Assembly (NCBI RefSeq): GCF_000143415.4
Contig: NW_003314313.1
Span: forward strand, 204,418-268,417
Source: Selaginella moellendorffii
Taxonomy: Eukaryota > Streptophyta > Lycopodiopsida > Selaginellales > Selaginellaceae
DNA length: 64,000 nt
Direction: 5' to 3'
In this document: in pieces, positions 10,938 to 22,214 of the stretch
Position numbering within the stretch: the stretch's first letter is position 1
Layout of the letters: every line of letters begins with the position of its first letter
Position numbers and translations under genes: made by a program
Notes under the pieces: generated by a model
Seen by the model: only the letters and a program-made list of their open reading frames with translations
Told to the model about the DNA's origin: nothing
Database searches by the model: none

Positions 10938-11414
10938 GTTCAGTTGACAGTTAAGCAGCCGAGATTAACACTTACTGCTGGTCAGAAAGAACTCTTCGAA
11001 CTTAGTTCCTGCGGTGAATAAGGAACAATTACCGCTGTTTTACTCTCTAATTTCACCTCTTTCTTAACTTTGGCCTTCTTCTCCTTGCTCGAGCTCGATC
11101 GATTCCCGCTCCACTTGAATGGGAAACACTTCCAGGCATTCTTCTCGCTTGGCGATTCCCCAAACTTCTTGGAATCCAGGTAGATCAAACGAAGAAACTC
11201 CCCTGCGGAAATCAAAGATCTTCCCAAGGAATGGTCAACGAGTCAAACTCGTCAAGTTCTTAGAATGAAAACATGATTATTTATAAACTTGGCCTGGATA
11301 GCATTTTCACTTAGATCGACATGATCCTCGAAACGAAATAAAACACGCGGCGCTGAAAACACTCTCAAGACGAGTAATCGATCGATCGATGATCAGAAGC
11401 TTTTACTTTCTTTT

Positions 11415-11870
11415 TCAAGAGGCCTCCTTTTCTGCCGAGGAGTTCCGCTTGGACACTCCGGCGTTGCTCTTACTGCCGTTCTTGAAGTGAGCTCGGGCCT
11501 CCTTCTCGAGCACATACCTGTTGCCCTTCCGAGAGATCGTGATTACCTTTTGGGTGTGGAGATCTTCCGTGTCGATGAACAGTGGTGGATGCGTCGGCTC
11601 CACTTTGTTATCGTTCTTCTCGTCCACCATGACGAGCACGGCCATCCGGTAGTAAGTCCCTGCCTCTCTCAAGTCGACGCTAATCTCTTCTCTCGCGCCT
11701 GCGGGGATTTTGTACCTCAGCACGCCATAGACTTCCCTCTCCTTGTCGCGGAGGCCAATCGTCCTGTCCGTATTGTTGTGGATTAAAACGCTGGGGACCT
11801 TGTCCTCGCCGCTCGCCTCGTCTGCCTCGCGCGATCTGGAGCTCCAGCAGCAGCTCCAAGAATTTCCCAT
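11415..11870 (-). CDS. Small putatively N-myristoylated protein, family A member 1
   Basis: Intronless, 151 codons from ATG 11870: MGNSWSCCWSSRSR matches an N-myristoylation signal (Met-Gly-Asn-Ser-x-Ser) followed by a Cys pair suited to S-acylation. The body contains VLIHNNTDRTIGLRDKEREV, YGVLRYKIPAGA and TYYRMAVLV, and the tail is Lys/Ser-rich. The same core recurs in the genes at 13707-14132 and 27919-28281, so this is a small family. Predicted role unknown; membrane attachment is inferred from the N-terminus only. Overall fold looks like a single beta-rich domain (inference). Confidence 0.75.
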   Translation of the reverse strand: MGNSWSCCWSSRSREADEASGEDKVPSVLIHNNTDRTIGLRDKEREVYGVLRYKIPAGAREEISVDLREAGTYYRMAVLVMVDEKNDNKVEPTHPPLFIDTEDLHTQKVITISRKGNRYVLEKEARAHFKNGSKSNAGVSKRNSSAEKEAS

Positions 11871-12199
11871 CCCCAAAAGAGCCTCTCCTTTTTTTTCTTT
11901 TCTTTTCTTTGTTCCTATCGTCCGCTAGAGGCTGCGGTCAAACGTTAGTGATGAGAGCACGCGCTTGAATACGAGGGAGAAGACCAAAACAATGAAAGAA
12001 AAAAAGAGATGGCTTACTCTGCAGGAAGAGACGAAACCAACAAAAGACGCGTACGATAGCCGGAAGAAACACTGGGAGCTTTGTTTACACTCGCGAGACG
12101 TGCTGCGTCGTTGTACGCATCGCCGTCTCGCACGTCAAGCCGTTTACTTTTCCTCCACAGGCGATCAATCCTGGTTCTTCCCTGTTCGAGAGCAACGAT

Positions 12200-12940
12200 A
12201 TGAGTGAAAACTTCACGAATGTAAGCACCTCTGGCGAAGTGGAGCACGAAATTCCTAGCTTGGACGAACCAGGTAGTAATCGAGTTACTGAACTTCCTGA
12301 AAGAACTCAAGCTGAAACCTTTCTAAGTCCAAGGTCAAGTTTCAGTTCAGAAGAAATACCTGGGAGTGGAGGTGCTACTTCAGCGACTCCTGCGAGAGCG
12401 AGGAATGTCTTGCACGAGATTGAATCCAGTCCAGCATTGCTGCTCCAGCTCCGGCTATGGCAGAACGAAGACGAGCTTCTGCGAGAACGAATCGAGCAAA
12501 TGGAGCAGTCGCTAACAAAGACTCAAAACGAGACATACCAGTTGTTTGGGATCTTTGTGGTTTTCGAGGGCGTGGTTCTCACTGCTCTGGCCCAGTCTTC
12601 CAAACTCGAGTGTGGACTCTGGTGGATCCCTTTTGTTTTGACCATCTTCGCGGGCATGGCGGTAGCGTTTGCTGTTTGGTATAAGCTCCAGCAATGTGAG
12701 AAGATCCGGCATGAGATTAATCTCGAGAAGGCCAACTCGAGAGCCGTAGCGCGGACGATGGAGCGCTTTCTTGGACTTGGAGCAGACTATGATCCTAACA
12801 ATCTGGAGCATCAGCCAGTCATGATTCCTCCCGCGAGGAAAACGGTGGTGAAATGGAAGATATCCATTGTCACCGCGACCGTAGCTTTCACGGCGCTGAT
12901 AGCAGCAGCTTGTAAGTTGATCCTTTGCAAGCGTAAATAG
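12200..12940 (+). CDS. Coiled-coil three-helix membrane protein, family B member 1
   Basis: Intronless, 246 codons from ATG 12200. A Ser/Glu-rich N-terminal 70 residues is followed by a charged helix (LRLWQNEDELLRERIEQMEQ) likely to be a coiled coil, then hydrophobic segments at about residues 115-135 (FGIFVVFEGVVLTALAQ), 143-162 (WIPFVLTIFAGMAVAFAVWY) and 222-240, and a short basic tail. The same arrangement is found in the two genes at 21412-22077 and 22215-22886. I know no function for this family; the fixed order coiled coil, two adjacent helices, polar spacer, last helix suggests an integral membrane scaffold (inference). Confidence 0.8.
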   Translation: MSENFTNVSTSGEVEHEIPSLDEPGSNRVTELPERTQAETFLSPRSSFSSEEIPGSGGATSATPARARNVLHEIESSPALLLQLRLWQNEDELLRERIEQMEQSLTKTQNETYQLFGIFVVFEGVVLTALAQSSKLECGLWWIPFVLTIFAGMAVAFAVWYKLQQCEKIRHEINLEKANSRAVARTMERFLGLGADYDPNNLEHQPVMIPPARKTVVKWKISIVTATVAFTALIAAACKLILCKRK

Positions 12941-12954
12941 ATCGAATGGAATTT

Positions 12955-13300
12955 AATGCATATAGAGCATCACCTGGATTGATATTTCGTCCATATACGT
13001 AGTGTTGATCAACCGTGAATGTCTCTGCTTGTGCCTTGGTTTGATAAAAGATAAAAGCGAGAGAATCTCTTTTAAACGGAGAAAGAAAGAAAAAAACTCC
13101 ATACCTTTTATCCTCAAGGAAGACTCTGTAATAATTCTCAGGCTCCGCATCCACAATCTGCAAGCAAACATGAAGAGAACTTCTCCAAACGACAAAGAAA
13201 TTCATTAACATTACCTGCAAGCTGGTCGATTGTTCCAAATAGCAGTTCTCCACACCGAAAAATCTTAGAAATAAGAAGCACCCTCAGAGAGATTCCGCAA
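12955..13300 (-). pseudogene. Decayed fibrillin/PAP copy
   Basis: Minus-strand pieces match the intact fibrillin at 14455-15597 in order: an exon reading LLFGTIDQ...LQ (intact copy AFGTIKQTRSLQ), an exon starting IVDAEPENYYR (intact IIDSINGSVKN), and a last part with the TTGACACTACGTA-like stretch. The frames between them are broken and the N-terminal half is missing. The sequence is convergent with the family B gene at 12200-12940, exactly as the intact fibrillin is convergent with the family B remnant at 14305-14432. Confidence 0.7.
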
Positions 13301-13706
13301 AGGAAGAGAAATTGCTCACCACGGCGACACTGGCAGTGTGGCAGTGTGAACTTGCCTTTCGCCCTAAATCCTTTGAGAGGACGAGGCGGCGATGGCGGTC
13401 GCTCTCCGGCTTGCGAATGTAGCAATCGCGACAGCAATGCGATGGAGATGGAGAATTCCGCCATCGCCCATCGCGAAGAACCCTAGCAGAAAGTAGCGGG
13501 AAAATCTCGATGACGTGTGCCCTAAAGGTCACAGTGGTCATGGATTCGTCAAAGCGTGTGACATTGTCACACTCCCAATTGGTAGCTTCGTGGTTGGAGA
13601 GAAACACGAAACACGTTACACGTTAAAGAATTTCCCCACGATATAAATGTAAGAAGAGGAAGCGAAGGAGAACCAGGTGTCCTTCCATTTCATCTCCAGG
13701 AGGATC

Positions 13707-14132
13707 ATGAGGTGCTTCTCCAACAGCAGGACACTCTCAATCTGCGAGAGACATTCCACATCCAATTCCAGTCCCAGCTCCAGCTCCGATTCTTCCAGCT
13801 CCAGCTCTTTCAGCGATGATCAAAGGGAGGGCACGACATCGATCGTGAACAACACCGCCCACACGATTTTGCTCCGCGACAAGCACAAGAACCAATTCGG
13901 GCGATTGCGCCACTCCGTCCTCCCCAATTCCGCCCAGATCGTCCCCGCCGACCTCGTGGGCACCATGACGTACTACCAGATGGGGCTCCTGGCCAAGACC
14001 GACACCAGCGGCGAGGAGGGGAACACCCAGATCCTCATCGACACCGACGATCTCGCCGTGCACGACCGGATCGTCGTCTCCGCGCGCCGCAACGGCCAAT
14101 TCGCCGTCAAGAAGTTCAAGAGAAAGTTTTGA
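13707..14132 (+). CDS. Small family A protein, member 2
   Basis: 141 codons from ATG 13707 (MRCFSNSRTLS...) to TGA. A Ser-rich stretch of about 30 residues precedes the family core: SIVNNTAHTILLRDKHKNQF, GRLRHSV, TYYQMGLLAKTD and a C-terminal RIVVSARRNGQFAVKKF. Unlike members 1 and 3 it lacks the Met-Gly start, so it would not be myristoylated. It sits between the two halves of the local family B/fibrillin duplication. Unknown function. Confidence 0.72.
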   Translation: MRCFSNSRTLSICERHSTSNSSPSSSSDSSSSSSFSDDQREGTTSIVNNTAHTILLRDKHKNQFGRLRHSVLPNSAQIVPADLVGTMTYYQMGLLAKTDTSGEEGNTQILIDTDDLAVHDRIVVSARRNGQFAVKKFKRKF

Positions 14133-14149
14133 AGAGCCCTAAAAACAGA

Positions 14150-14179
14150 GCACTCCGTACAAGATAGTACGGGGAGTGC
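14150..14179 (+). terminator. Stem-loop just after the family A gene
   Basis: GCACTCCGTAC and GTACGGGGAGTGC form an 11-bp stem with a small GG bulge around the loop AAGATA, 18 bp after the stop codon at 14132. It lies in the presumed 3' UTR. In a plant gene this is not a classical terminator; it may affect mRNA stability or be a remnant repeat. Confidence 0.4.
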
Positions 14180-14304
14180 TGCCGTACGCGGCTTGTGCCG
14201 TACAGTTTTGGCGATTCTTGGAATATACTCCGGCTGGATAGCTTTTTTAGAGTGAAGCGCGTTGTTTCTCATCTTCCCTGGTACAAATGTTTTGATCAGC
14301 CTGG

Positions 14305-14432
14305 CGATATCATTTTCTAAGCTCCGGCAATGTGAGAAGATCCGGAGAGCAAAATGCAACAGTCACTGTGATCTTCGAGTCTCTGATAGCGGCAGCTCGT
14401 AAGTTGATCCTTTGCAAAAACCGAGAATCGAA
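14305..14432 (+). pseudogene. Decayed 3' end of a family B membrane gene
   Basis: Blocks GCTCCGGCAATGTGAGAAGA and GATAGCGGCAGCTCGTAAGT, then TGATCCTTTGCA, match the 3' end of the gene at 12200-12940 (its 12687-12935) in the same order, with a large internal deletion. The matching continues past the stop into the convergent fibrillin 3' region. No usable frame remains. Confidence 0.75.
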
Positions 14433-14454
14433 TGGATCATCACCTGGATCGAAA

Positions 14455-15597
14455 TTATAGTGATGGGACCATTTTCGTTCTCACGGCAACAAAAATGGAT
14501 CCTTTGTCACCTCGCCCGACTCTCATATCGTCGTCCAAGTACGTAGTGTCAACCCATCTGCAAGCCAAGAAGAAAGTCACGGAAAGATCCTGGTTTAAGC
14601 TGCTTTCTTACCCCTTTGGTTTGATAAACGCGAGAGAAATGGTGGCAACTCGGATCCTGTTGATCGTCAACACAAAGCTCTCAAACGTGACGAGCAGGCG
14701 GACGCCTTGTGTGTCAGGCTCCAAAGATTTTACGGCTGCTGCGTTTATGCACAGAGAACCTGCACAGCTTTAAACTACGAGGATCAAAAGCTATCGTAAG
14801 GAAAAGAACCAAAAGAATAGAAGAACTTTATACCATTGATCCCAAGAAAGGAAAAGTCTGCAATGTTTTTCACGCTCCCATTGATGGAATCGATAATCTG
14901 CACGCAAAGAAAAAGAGGCTTGCCAACAAGAAATGAGGAAACACTACCTGCAAGCTTCGAGTTTGCTTGATAGTTCCAAATGCCAGTGGTTTGATTCTTG
15001 AAAGAAAAGGGCCCTCTTCGGTGCCAGCATATCTATCCACAATTTCTTCTGCGTGGAATGGCAGAACAAGTATTAGCAGCCTGGAAAGCTTGCAAAGCAT
15101 ACCATTCAGTGGAGCCGTGTAAAGTAAAGCCCAAGTTCCAGACAAAAGATGAGAGTTTACTGGGTTTTCCGTGGGATTCATACGCTCTAGTTCCTAGACA
15201 GAAGAGAATAAGAACGTAATAATCAAACCACAAAAGTTTTCTTACTTCCACCAGTGACAAGATCTTTTGCTTTTGCTCACTCGTTGCATCCTAAGAAATA
15301 GGAAATCCACGAAAAGAAAAGAGTCGCGGTCGCGTGGAAGAGAAATCAGGAAAGAAAATCTAGAGCAAGCTCACCTTACCACGATTTGTATTAGACACAG
15401 AGCGTAAGATCGTCGTCTTGAGCTCGGGGACACTAGCAGCAGCGGGAATTTGGAGCTTGTCTTTGTCAGAAGCGGAGCAAGCCTGGCTAAATCCAATCCC
15501 ATTCGCAGAAAGAAAAGAAAAATGTGGGAAGAATCCAGAGGCCTACTCTCGAGAGACGCGCAGCCGGTAGAGCCGAAATCGCCATCGCCCGCGCCAT
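14455..15597 (-). CDS. Fibrillin / plastid lipid-associated protein (PAP family)
   Basis: Assembled minus-strand exons give: MARAMAISALPAARLSR (plastid-targeting-like start at ATG 15597), VPELKTTILRSVSNTNRGK, DATSEQKQKILSLVE, the PAP hallmark LLSGTWALLYTAPLN, AEEIVDRYAG, RIKPLAFGTIKQTRSLQ, a central beta-rich part (LLVTFESFVLTINRIRVATI) and the C-terminal signature WVDTTYLDDDMRVGRGDKGS followed by IFVAVRT. TAA at 14455-14457. Fibrillins bind lipids and sit in plastoglobules or on thylakoids. About seven exons with introns of 50-60 bp; all junctions I tried keep frame, so the gene looks intact. Which fibrillin subgroup it belongs to I cannot say. Confidence 0.88.
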
Positions 15598-15682
15598 TCC
15601 ACAAGGCCCTAAATCTTAAAATCAGGATTGAGATTTATAAATTTCTGGTACCGTACATTCTTGGCGATTCTAAGAATATACT

Positions 15683-18600
15683 CTATATGTGTAGCTTTGG
15701 CCGCTTTGAGGGATACTTCGCAGCTAAAATCCGTGCCAGTGGGCCTTCCACTACGACCTGGAACGCAAAGTGAGATTTTTTTTCCTTCTCTTCTGGAATG
15801 GAAAACATCAAACCTTTTGCCAAGCTACATTGATGGCGAGACTCGCGAGAATGATCCACCATAGCTTGAAACGGAAATCAAAGCTCATGGCCGGCGAAGG
15901 CTGTCCACCATTTTTCTGGAAGAAAACACGAAGAGATATGATTTAGTTGTGGAAAGAATGAGAGTTTTTTTTACCTGGTAAGACGCCCAAACTGGAGAGG
16001 CGGGGTTTGCACGGTTGAATTGCTCGCTTGCAACGTGCCATACTTCCGTGAACTTGTTGTGAGGAAGAAGTAATAGACAAGAGCACACAGCGATCAATGA
16101 CCAGTACGAAACCTGCGCGGAAAAGACTTAAGTGCTTGAAACTACTTGAAAGTAGAAGACTTACCATCAAAGCGAAGTTTTTGAATACGGTCTTTCGAAA
16201 CTTAGAGCCAAACGAGAACACGAATGCGGACGTGATGAACTGGAAATACATTGTGAAGAACAACACTGTGGACTCCCAGTTGTCACCCAGCGTCCACCAG
16301 CTTGCACCATGAGAGTATCTGAAACAAACGAGATTTTGAGCACGAACTTCACAAAACCAATCACTTACTGTGCCGGCCATCTCACGTAATCCTTCTGGCT
16401 TGCCATGAAACAAATTGCAGCCACCAGGAACACAACGTTGCTTCCCCATAGCCCCAGCACCGATGCTACGTTTAAAGGTCCAAGCAAACTGGAAGTAGGC
16501 CTCACCTGTCATTACCACGGTTAAACATTTCATAGACTCAAGGTAACAAGTGTAAGGACCTTGTTGAGTATTTTTTCAGCGTTGCACCGAGACATGGCAT
16601 AACCAAGGCTGAGCACAGCTACGCCATCAATAAATATGTAGTCCATTTGGCAGGCTATAATCCCAAACCTGGATTGAAAGCGCTAAGCGTCGGGAAGATC
16701 TCGAAAGTCCAAGCTTACCAATAACAACAAAGCTTGAATATTGAGAACTGGAGGCCATAAATAATCAGAAACTTGTAGCATGCGAATGACGTATGGAGAG
16801 CACCTCGCGCTTCACGTAGTAAATCTACCACAGCTTGGACCTACAAAGAAAACATCAACTTTGAGCGATTATTTCAGAAAAATGCTTGAACTGACCGATT
16901 TGTTTCGGGCAGTAAATGGAGACACCACCGATGCTTCTGCAGCACTTAAAGCGATGCCGGCGTGAGCGGCCCTTAGCGCTCCACAATCGTTTCCACCGTC
17001 ACCACACATTCCCACGATTAGGCCATGGTTTCTATGCATAGTTACCACTTTCTCCTGTTAAGTCCACAACTGCATGAGACTATTATCAAAGGGAACAAGA
17101 TGAACCTTATCGGAAGGAGTGAATCTTGCGAAGATTCGTGTGTAAAGAAGTAGGTCGTCCATTCTCTTGGATTCTTGTAAGCGATTAAAAGCTTTACCCG
17201 TAAGCGCAAGCTCCAAGGTCCCGTCCTCAAGTGAGCTCGCTCTACTTTGAAGTAGTTCTTCGGTGGTCATGCGGCTTATACCCGTTGTCACTTCACTACT
17301 CAATGAAGACCATACCACGCTACAGAGACAAAGCTATCGTTAGAAAGATCTTTCATAAAGAATAAGACCAACCTGTTGTCGTTCGTTATATCACCCAGTA
17401 GTATCTTACAGTCAGATGAGAACATACCAGATTGTTTAGCAATATAGTGGCCGCATTGAGCATTATCACCGGTAACCATCACGGGACGAACCTGTAGACC
17501 AGGAGCATTTTGTTTTCCAGCGGAATCAATATACACAACGTACCTTTCCAGCTTTGAGAGATTGAATAGCTGCAGAGCTATCCGGCTTGAGCTCGTTCCT
17601 AAACAAGACCAGAGATATAAAATTCAGGTCCTTCTCCAACTCATTCCTTGGTAGTGCTAACATGTCTTCAAATCCCAGTTCTCGGCCAAGGTATCTGCAA
17701 GGTTCAGCAATAAGCCATTGGAAGAAAACAGTAAAAAAAGCCAGCTGCAAAACATGAAAGACTGAGGAAACAGCGTGCACCTGTAGCTTAAACCAAGAAC
17801 ATAACAACCTTGCAGAGCTTGAAGCCGTGCTCTGTCCTCGTAGTCCGCTGGAAGGCTTTGTGCGTTGCTCAGCTCCTTAATCTTTTCGAAAGAACCCTGC
17901 CATGCTTGAACGGAAATATTGATGAGTAAAGGTTTACGAATGCTAGACGCAAGAACCTTGCAGTAGATGTGAAAGTTTCCAGAGTTGTCCTCCACAACAA
18001 CACTCATTGTTGCTCTCGATTGATCAAACTCGTTTCGTCTCACGATTCTAAAGGTCCGTGATCCGGAACCATCTGAAACGACTGGGGGACTGTTTGCGGA
18101 CTCTATCAAATTCCATCCCACAGCTGAGAACATTTTCACCTATGACACAAAAGATCATCCAAGCTTTTCTGCGAAAATTACAAATTTACCTCAACCTGGT
18201 TTCCAACCAAGTCCTTTCCGAACTTTGTAACAGCATGACATGTGGCAAGTCCATGCAAAACAATATCATCAATTCTTTGACCCCCTTCAAGTGATAAAAC
18301 TGGTCCAAAGGAGTTAGTGACGACACTCTGAACTCCAACAAAATCGAGTCCCTCTTTTGTCAATGTCCCAGTTTTGTCAAAACAGAAAACTCGTATCTTC
18401 CCAGCGATAGCTATGCGCTTTGGATTGAGGCAAAACACCCCACGCTTCTGAAAGAACAACATAAGGAACTGGAAACAGGAGGTAAGAAGGCGTGCCTTTA
18501 AACTCTCCAGAGCATGAATTTGTCCAACTTCAAGAGCGACCGGCAATAGTGGCGACATTATCTGATTTATGATGAACATACAGTAGATCCACTTTGTCAC

Positions 18601-21152
18601 CCAAATACTCTGCTGTCCGTTCATGTTCTGGTCCACAATAGACAGACAGTTTGCAAAAATGATTTCATATAGTGAAACATGAATATATACCTGAAACTTT
18701 ATGGACACACCAAAGCATACGATAGCGTAGATAAAAAGAAGACAGGCAACGATTTGGAGCTCCTCATCGTACTTGAAGATGAGCTTTTGAGGGTACAAAA
18801 TCGTCGCGACCAGTTCGCCTTTGGAGGTTGACATACCTGGGTCACAGAAAAACGCGTTCCATAGTGAAAGAAAAAACCATGGCAAAAACATATACCTGTC
18901 TCCGTGACAATTGCGAGAGCATCATCATGGCCCTGTCCTGCTTGAAGTAGAGTAGTTCCAGAGAACAACGTATGCCGCGAGCCAAGGCCATCGGCCTTAT
19001 ACTGCACGTCGGTGTTGGGAGCAGCGTATTTTTGCACTGGCATGGGCTCACCAGTCAAAGCACTCTCGTCACAAACACAGGAGCCTGCTCGAAGCTAGTT
19101 AAAAATCGAGAAACATACGGTTTCAAACCTTTGATGATCAGTAGATCGCATGGAAGCACCCAGCCGCTTTTGAGCTTGATAACATCCCCGGGTACCAAGT
19201 TTCGCGAAGCAAGGTTTATCCATTGACCGCTTCTCAGAGTTTCAACTTGCGTATCATACTCAGTGATCTGAAAACAAAAAGGGACGTTTTCCAACCATCT
19301 GAAACTGATTCACAACGCTTACCTTGGCTATCATGAACTGGCCTCGACGTCGATTGTAAATGGTTATCGCAGCGCTCAGTGCCACAATAAACATCATGAG
19401 CGATGCAACGAATAAGTAGCTACTCCAGAACTGCAAAATGTAGGAAATGAGCTGATACACTTTAAAGAGCGTGAACGTTTCATCGAATATAGAATAGAAG
19501 AGGGACTCTGGTTTAAACGGGATTTCGTTCGGACCAAGTTCTTCTAAACGCTTTTCAGCTTCCCCTTCAGTAAGACCTTCGGCTTCCTACCGGAAACAAT
19601 GGAAAAGAAAAATAATTTAGACGCACCGATACAGTACGATATAAATAAAGTTTTTAAACCTTGAGGAAATCTGAGTATCTCTCCCCAACTTTGAAGTGCA
19701 CGTCTGTCACAGTTTCGCCTTTGATCAAGAACCTGTGGCCTTGAAAGAAAAAATGCCGCTGCCCGGCCTTTGTAGTGAGTATTTTGACAATCTCGGAATG
19801 ACCATGTAACTCTTCAAAAGTTGATAGGAAATTCTGCAAAATTGAACAATTTAGCATACGTGAATCACCCTATACTACAGAAGTTGAAAAGCTTACTCGA
19901 AAGTAACGGACGTAGTGCACGAGCGGCAAGTCGTTTGTCGACAAAATCTGCTCGCTTTCTCTGGTCCAGATAAAGACGACTCCGGCAGACTCAAGACCGC
20001 AAGGAATTCGAAACCAAAATCTTACTCGGCCTTTGAATATTACCCAAGCCGTAAACCAAATGGCCGAGAGCCACCAGACCACGAAAAAGATCTGCAACAA
20101 GAGGGCAAAGTCGTACCACGATTCGATCGAGAACAAAAACGTTTTTGCGAACCTTTCCATTGAAGTCATAACTCCCGAACACGGAATAATTCCCGTAAAA
20201 GCACAAGTTATCCACACCACCGACTTGACACTTGTTGTATGCATCGAAAAGTAAGAGCGAGTGGAGCAGGATCCAGTGAAGCGATGTCAGGCAGCAGAGA
20301 AAGTAGCAAAACTCCCCAAAATAAGACCAAGTGTAGCCAGTGATTCGGAGCTCCTTCTCCTCTTCCACATTTACCACATGATCTTCGCCAGGTTTTCTAT
20401 CAGATGAGGAAAAATTCTCGCCTTTCCCGTTCCGCTGGAGGACTAAAGGTTGCACCTGATCCCTTCGCAGCTTCAAAACCTTCCAGAGCTGAAATGCCGA
20501 GCAGCAGCTGATAACGAAAGCCCAAAACGCGTAGACGATCAAAGGGCCTGTCTGAGTGACGCTGGTGATGAGAACACTGCAGGATGGATCATCAACACAG
20601 CTCGTAGGACCTGTCGGATACTTTCCCATGAGACGAGCGCTGAAAAAACCACCTGTTCTTCCTCAGATCTTGGATTGGTGCAAGCAAACTTGGAGCAAAG
20701 ACCAGCAGCCACTTCTGGAGCAAATCTCACATTTAGAAAAGAGTCGGGAAGAACTACAATGTAAACAAGTGAGCACAAAACTTTCAATGTTCCACGAGCT
20801 CAAGCAGCCGACTTTTCCACAAGAAAAGATGACTCAACAACACAAGGGAATACGACACCTTATAGAATAAAAACCAGGACAACTTAGCCGCAAAGAAAGC
20901 AGAGATTTCTCCTAAACAGTGAGAGAGAGAGAACAAAAGAAAAGTCACTCCGGAAGCACACCTGTGAAGATCGCAGGATATGGAAGCGCATATCCCTCTT
21001 TCATCCAGGTTTTTTGGTCCCCTCCACTCAAAAACTTTGCGACTTTATGTTCACGGCACAATGCAGGTGCTATCAATCCACTGAAAGTGCAAGCTTCAAT
21101 CATGCCAGGCAAGAGCTTACTTGGAAGAATAGAAACCTTTCGACTCGCGCAT
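15683..21152 (-). CDS. P5B-type cation-transporting ATPase (ATP13A-like)
   Basis: More than 20 short-intron exons on the minus strand. N-terminus [23 protein letters not shown] and [10 protein letters not shown]; first membrane hairpin [13 protein letters not shown]; actuator domain with [19 protein letters not shown] and [11 protein letters not shown]; phosphorylation site [17 protein letters not shown]; hinge [18 protein letters not shown]; and the P-domain block [18 protein letters not shown] with [16 protein letters not shown]. Several C-terminal membrane segments follow, ending KRPKLHI and TAG at 15683. P5B pumps of animals export polyamines from endolysosomes; plants other than seed plants keep this class. 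The fourth-membrane-segment motif, usually PPALP, reads SPLLP here, which deserves checking. Pieces of this gene recur at 56.6, 59.7-61.5 and 63.8 kb. Confidence 0.92.
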
Positions 21153-21411
21153 TGATTGTGTGAGCCCTGGCCCTCGCAATGGCGCTAGTTCTACTCCTAA
21201 TGGCGCTCGCTCACTCGCAATCCATGGATTTCTTACCGGATCGCTGGCGCCGATGGATCATCGTAGAAATTTCGAAGCGATACTAAAGAAAGGCGTGAGT
21301 AGAAAATGGCCGATTGCTCGGATTATAAACCCTACTAAAAGTCCCGGTCATTATTGTCCATGATTTTTATAATCCGATCGGACGGTGTAAAAACTTCTTA
21401 TCGGACGGTTA

Positions 21412-22077
21412 CTACTTCTTGGGTTCTGAGGAGCCGTCGTTGTGGATGATCCAGCACGAGATGGCCATTATCGCGGAGAAGATGAACAGAATGACTAGCA
21501 GGAATGCGCCGTATCCCTCCATGTGGCTGATCCAGATCCTCGAAAGCTGCGATCGATCCACGGTCTTGGGATTTTGGAGATGGGGCAAGAGGTGGAGATC
21601 CGTGGGGTTGTAATCGTTGCCCATGCTCTTGAGCGTGTCACTGGCCTGGAACAGGGCCCTGGATAGCAGCTTCTCGCTCGCGATTTGGCGCTGGAGCTCT
21701 GCGCAATCCTCCAATTTGAAGATGAGAGCGAGGATTGTGGCGAGCGAGGCGAGCATCGAGAGAACGAAAGGGATCCATACGCGACTTGGGGGCAAATTTG
21801 TGGCCTGGGCCAGGGCAGTGAGAATCACACCTTGGAAGACGAAGTAGATTCCCAGGAGCTGATAGATCTCGTTCTTAGTGTTCTGGAGGCGCTGCTCCTT
21901 GCGCTCGATTCGTTGATTCACGACTTCTTCCTCCTTTTTCCACAACTCCAGGCGCAACTTAAGCGCGGGATTTGCAGCGATTTGCGCGTAGGGATCAGTG
22001 CCAGGGGTGAGACTCTGAGGAGGAGTGTTTGATTCATCACTTGGAGTGACCGGGATAACGAAACTCGGGCGCAGCAT
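21412..22077 (-). CDS. Coiled-coil three-helix membrane protein, family B member 2
   Basis: 221 codons, no intron, ATG at 22077. Order: polar Pro/Ser N-terminus (about 40 residues), ALKLRLELWKKEEEVVNQRI and EQRLQNTKNE (coiled coil), QLLGIYFVFQGVILTALAQ (helix 1), WIPFVLSMLASLATILALIF (helix 2), a polar middle with LLSRALFQASDTLKSMGNDY, and YGAFLLVILFIFSAIMAI (helix 3). Tandem, head-to-tail with the paralogue at 22215-22886, 138 bp apart. Its middle part is copied in the chimeric fragment at 29823-30230. Function unknown. Confidence 0.82.
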   Translation of the reverse strand: MLRPSFVIPVTPSDESNTPPQSLTPGTDPYAQIAANPALKLRLELWKKEEEVVNQRIERKEQRLQNTKNEIYQLLGIYFVFQGVILTALAQATNLPPSRVWIPFVLSMLASLATILALIFKLEDCAELQRQIASEKLLSRALFQASDTLKSMGNDYNPTDLHLLPHLQNPKTVDRSQLSRIWISHMEGYGAFLLVILFIFSAIMAISCWIIHNDGSSEPKK

Positions 22078-22214
22078 TGTGCTAGAAGCGAGTGATCAAA
22101 CCCTCACAACAGACGAACTCGTCTTCTTTGACCCCCCCAAGAATATCCTTTGAGCGTTAAGGAATATGCTTTAGTGCTCAAGAACCCTAAAATCGGAACT
22201 TTAGCAGCGCTCTT

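Noticed and set aside
10982-11227. 81-codon minus-strand frame, Lys/Ser-rich
   Set aside because: Has no ATG at its start and no upstream exon I could join; may be an exon but cannot be supported.
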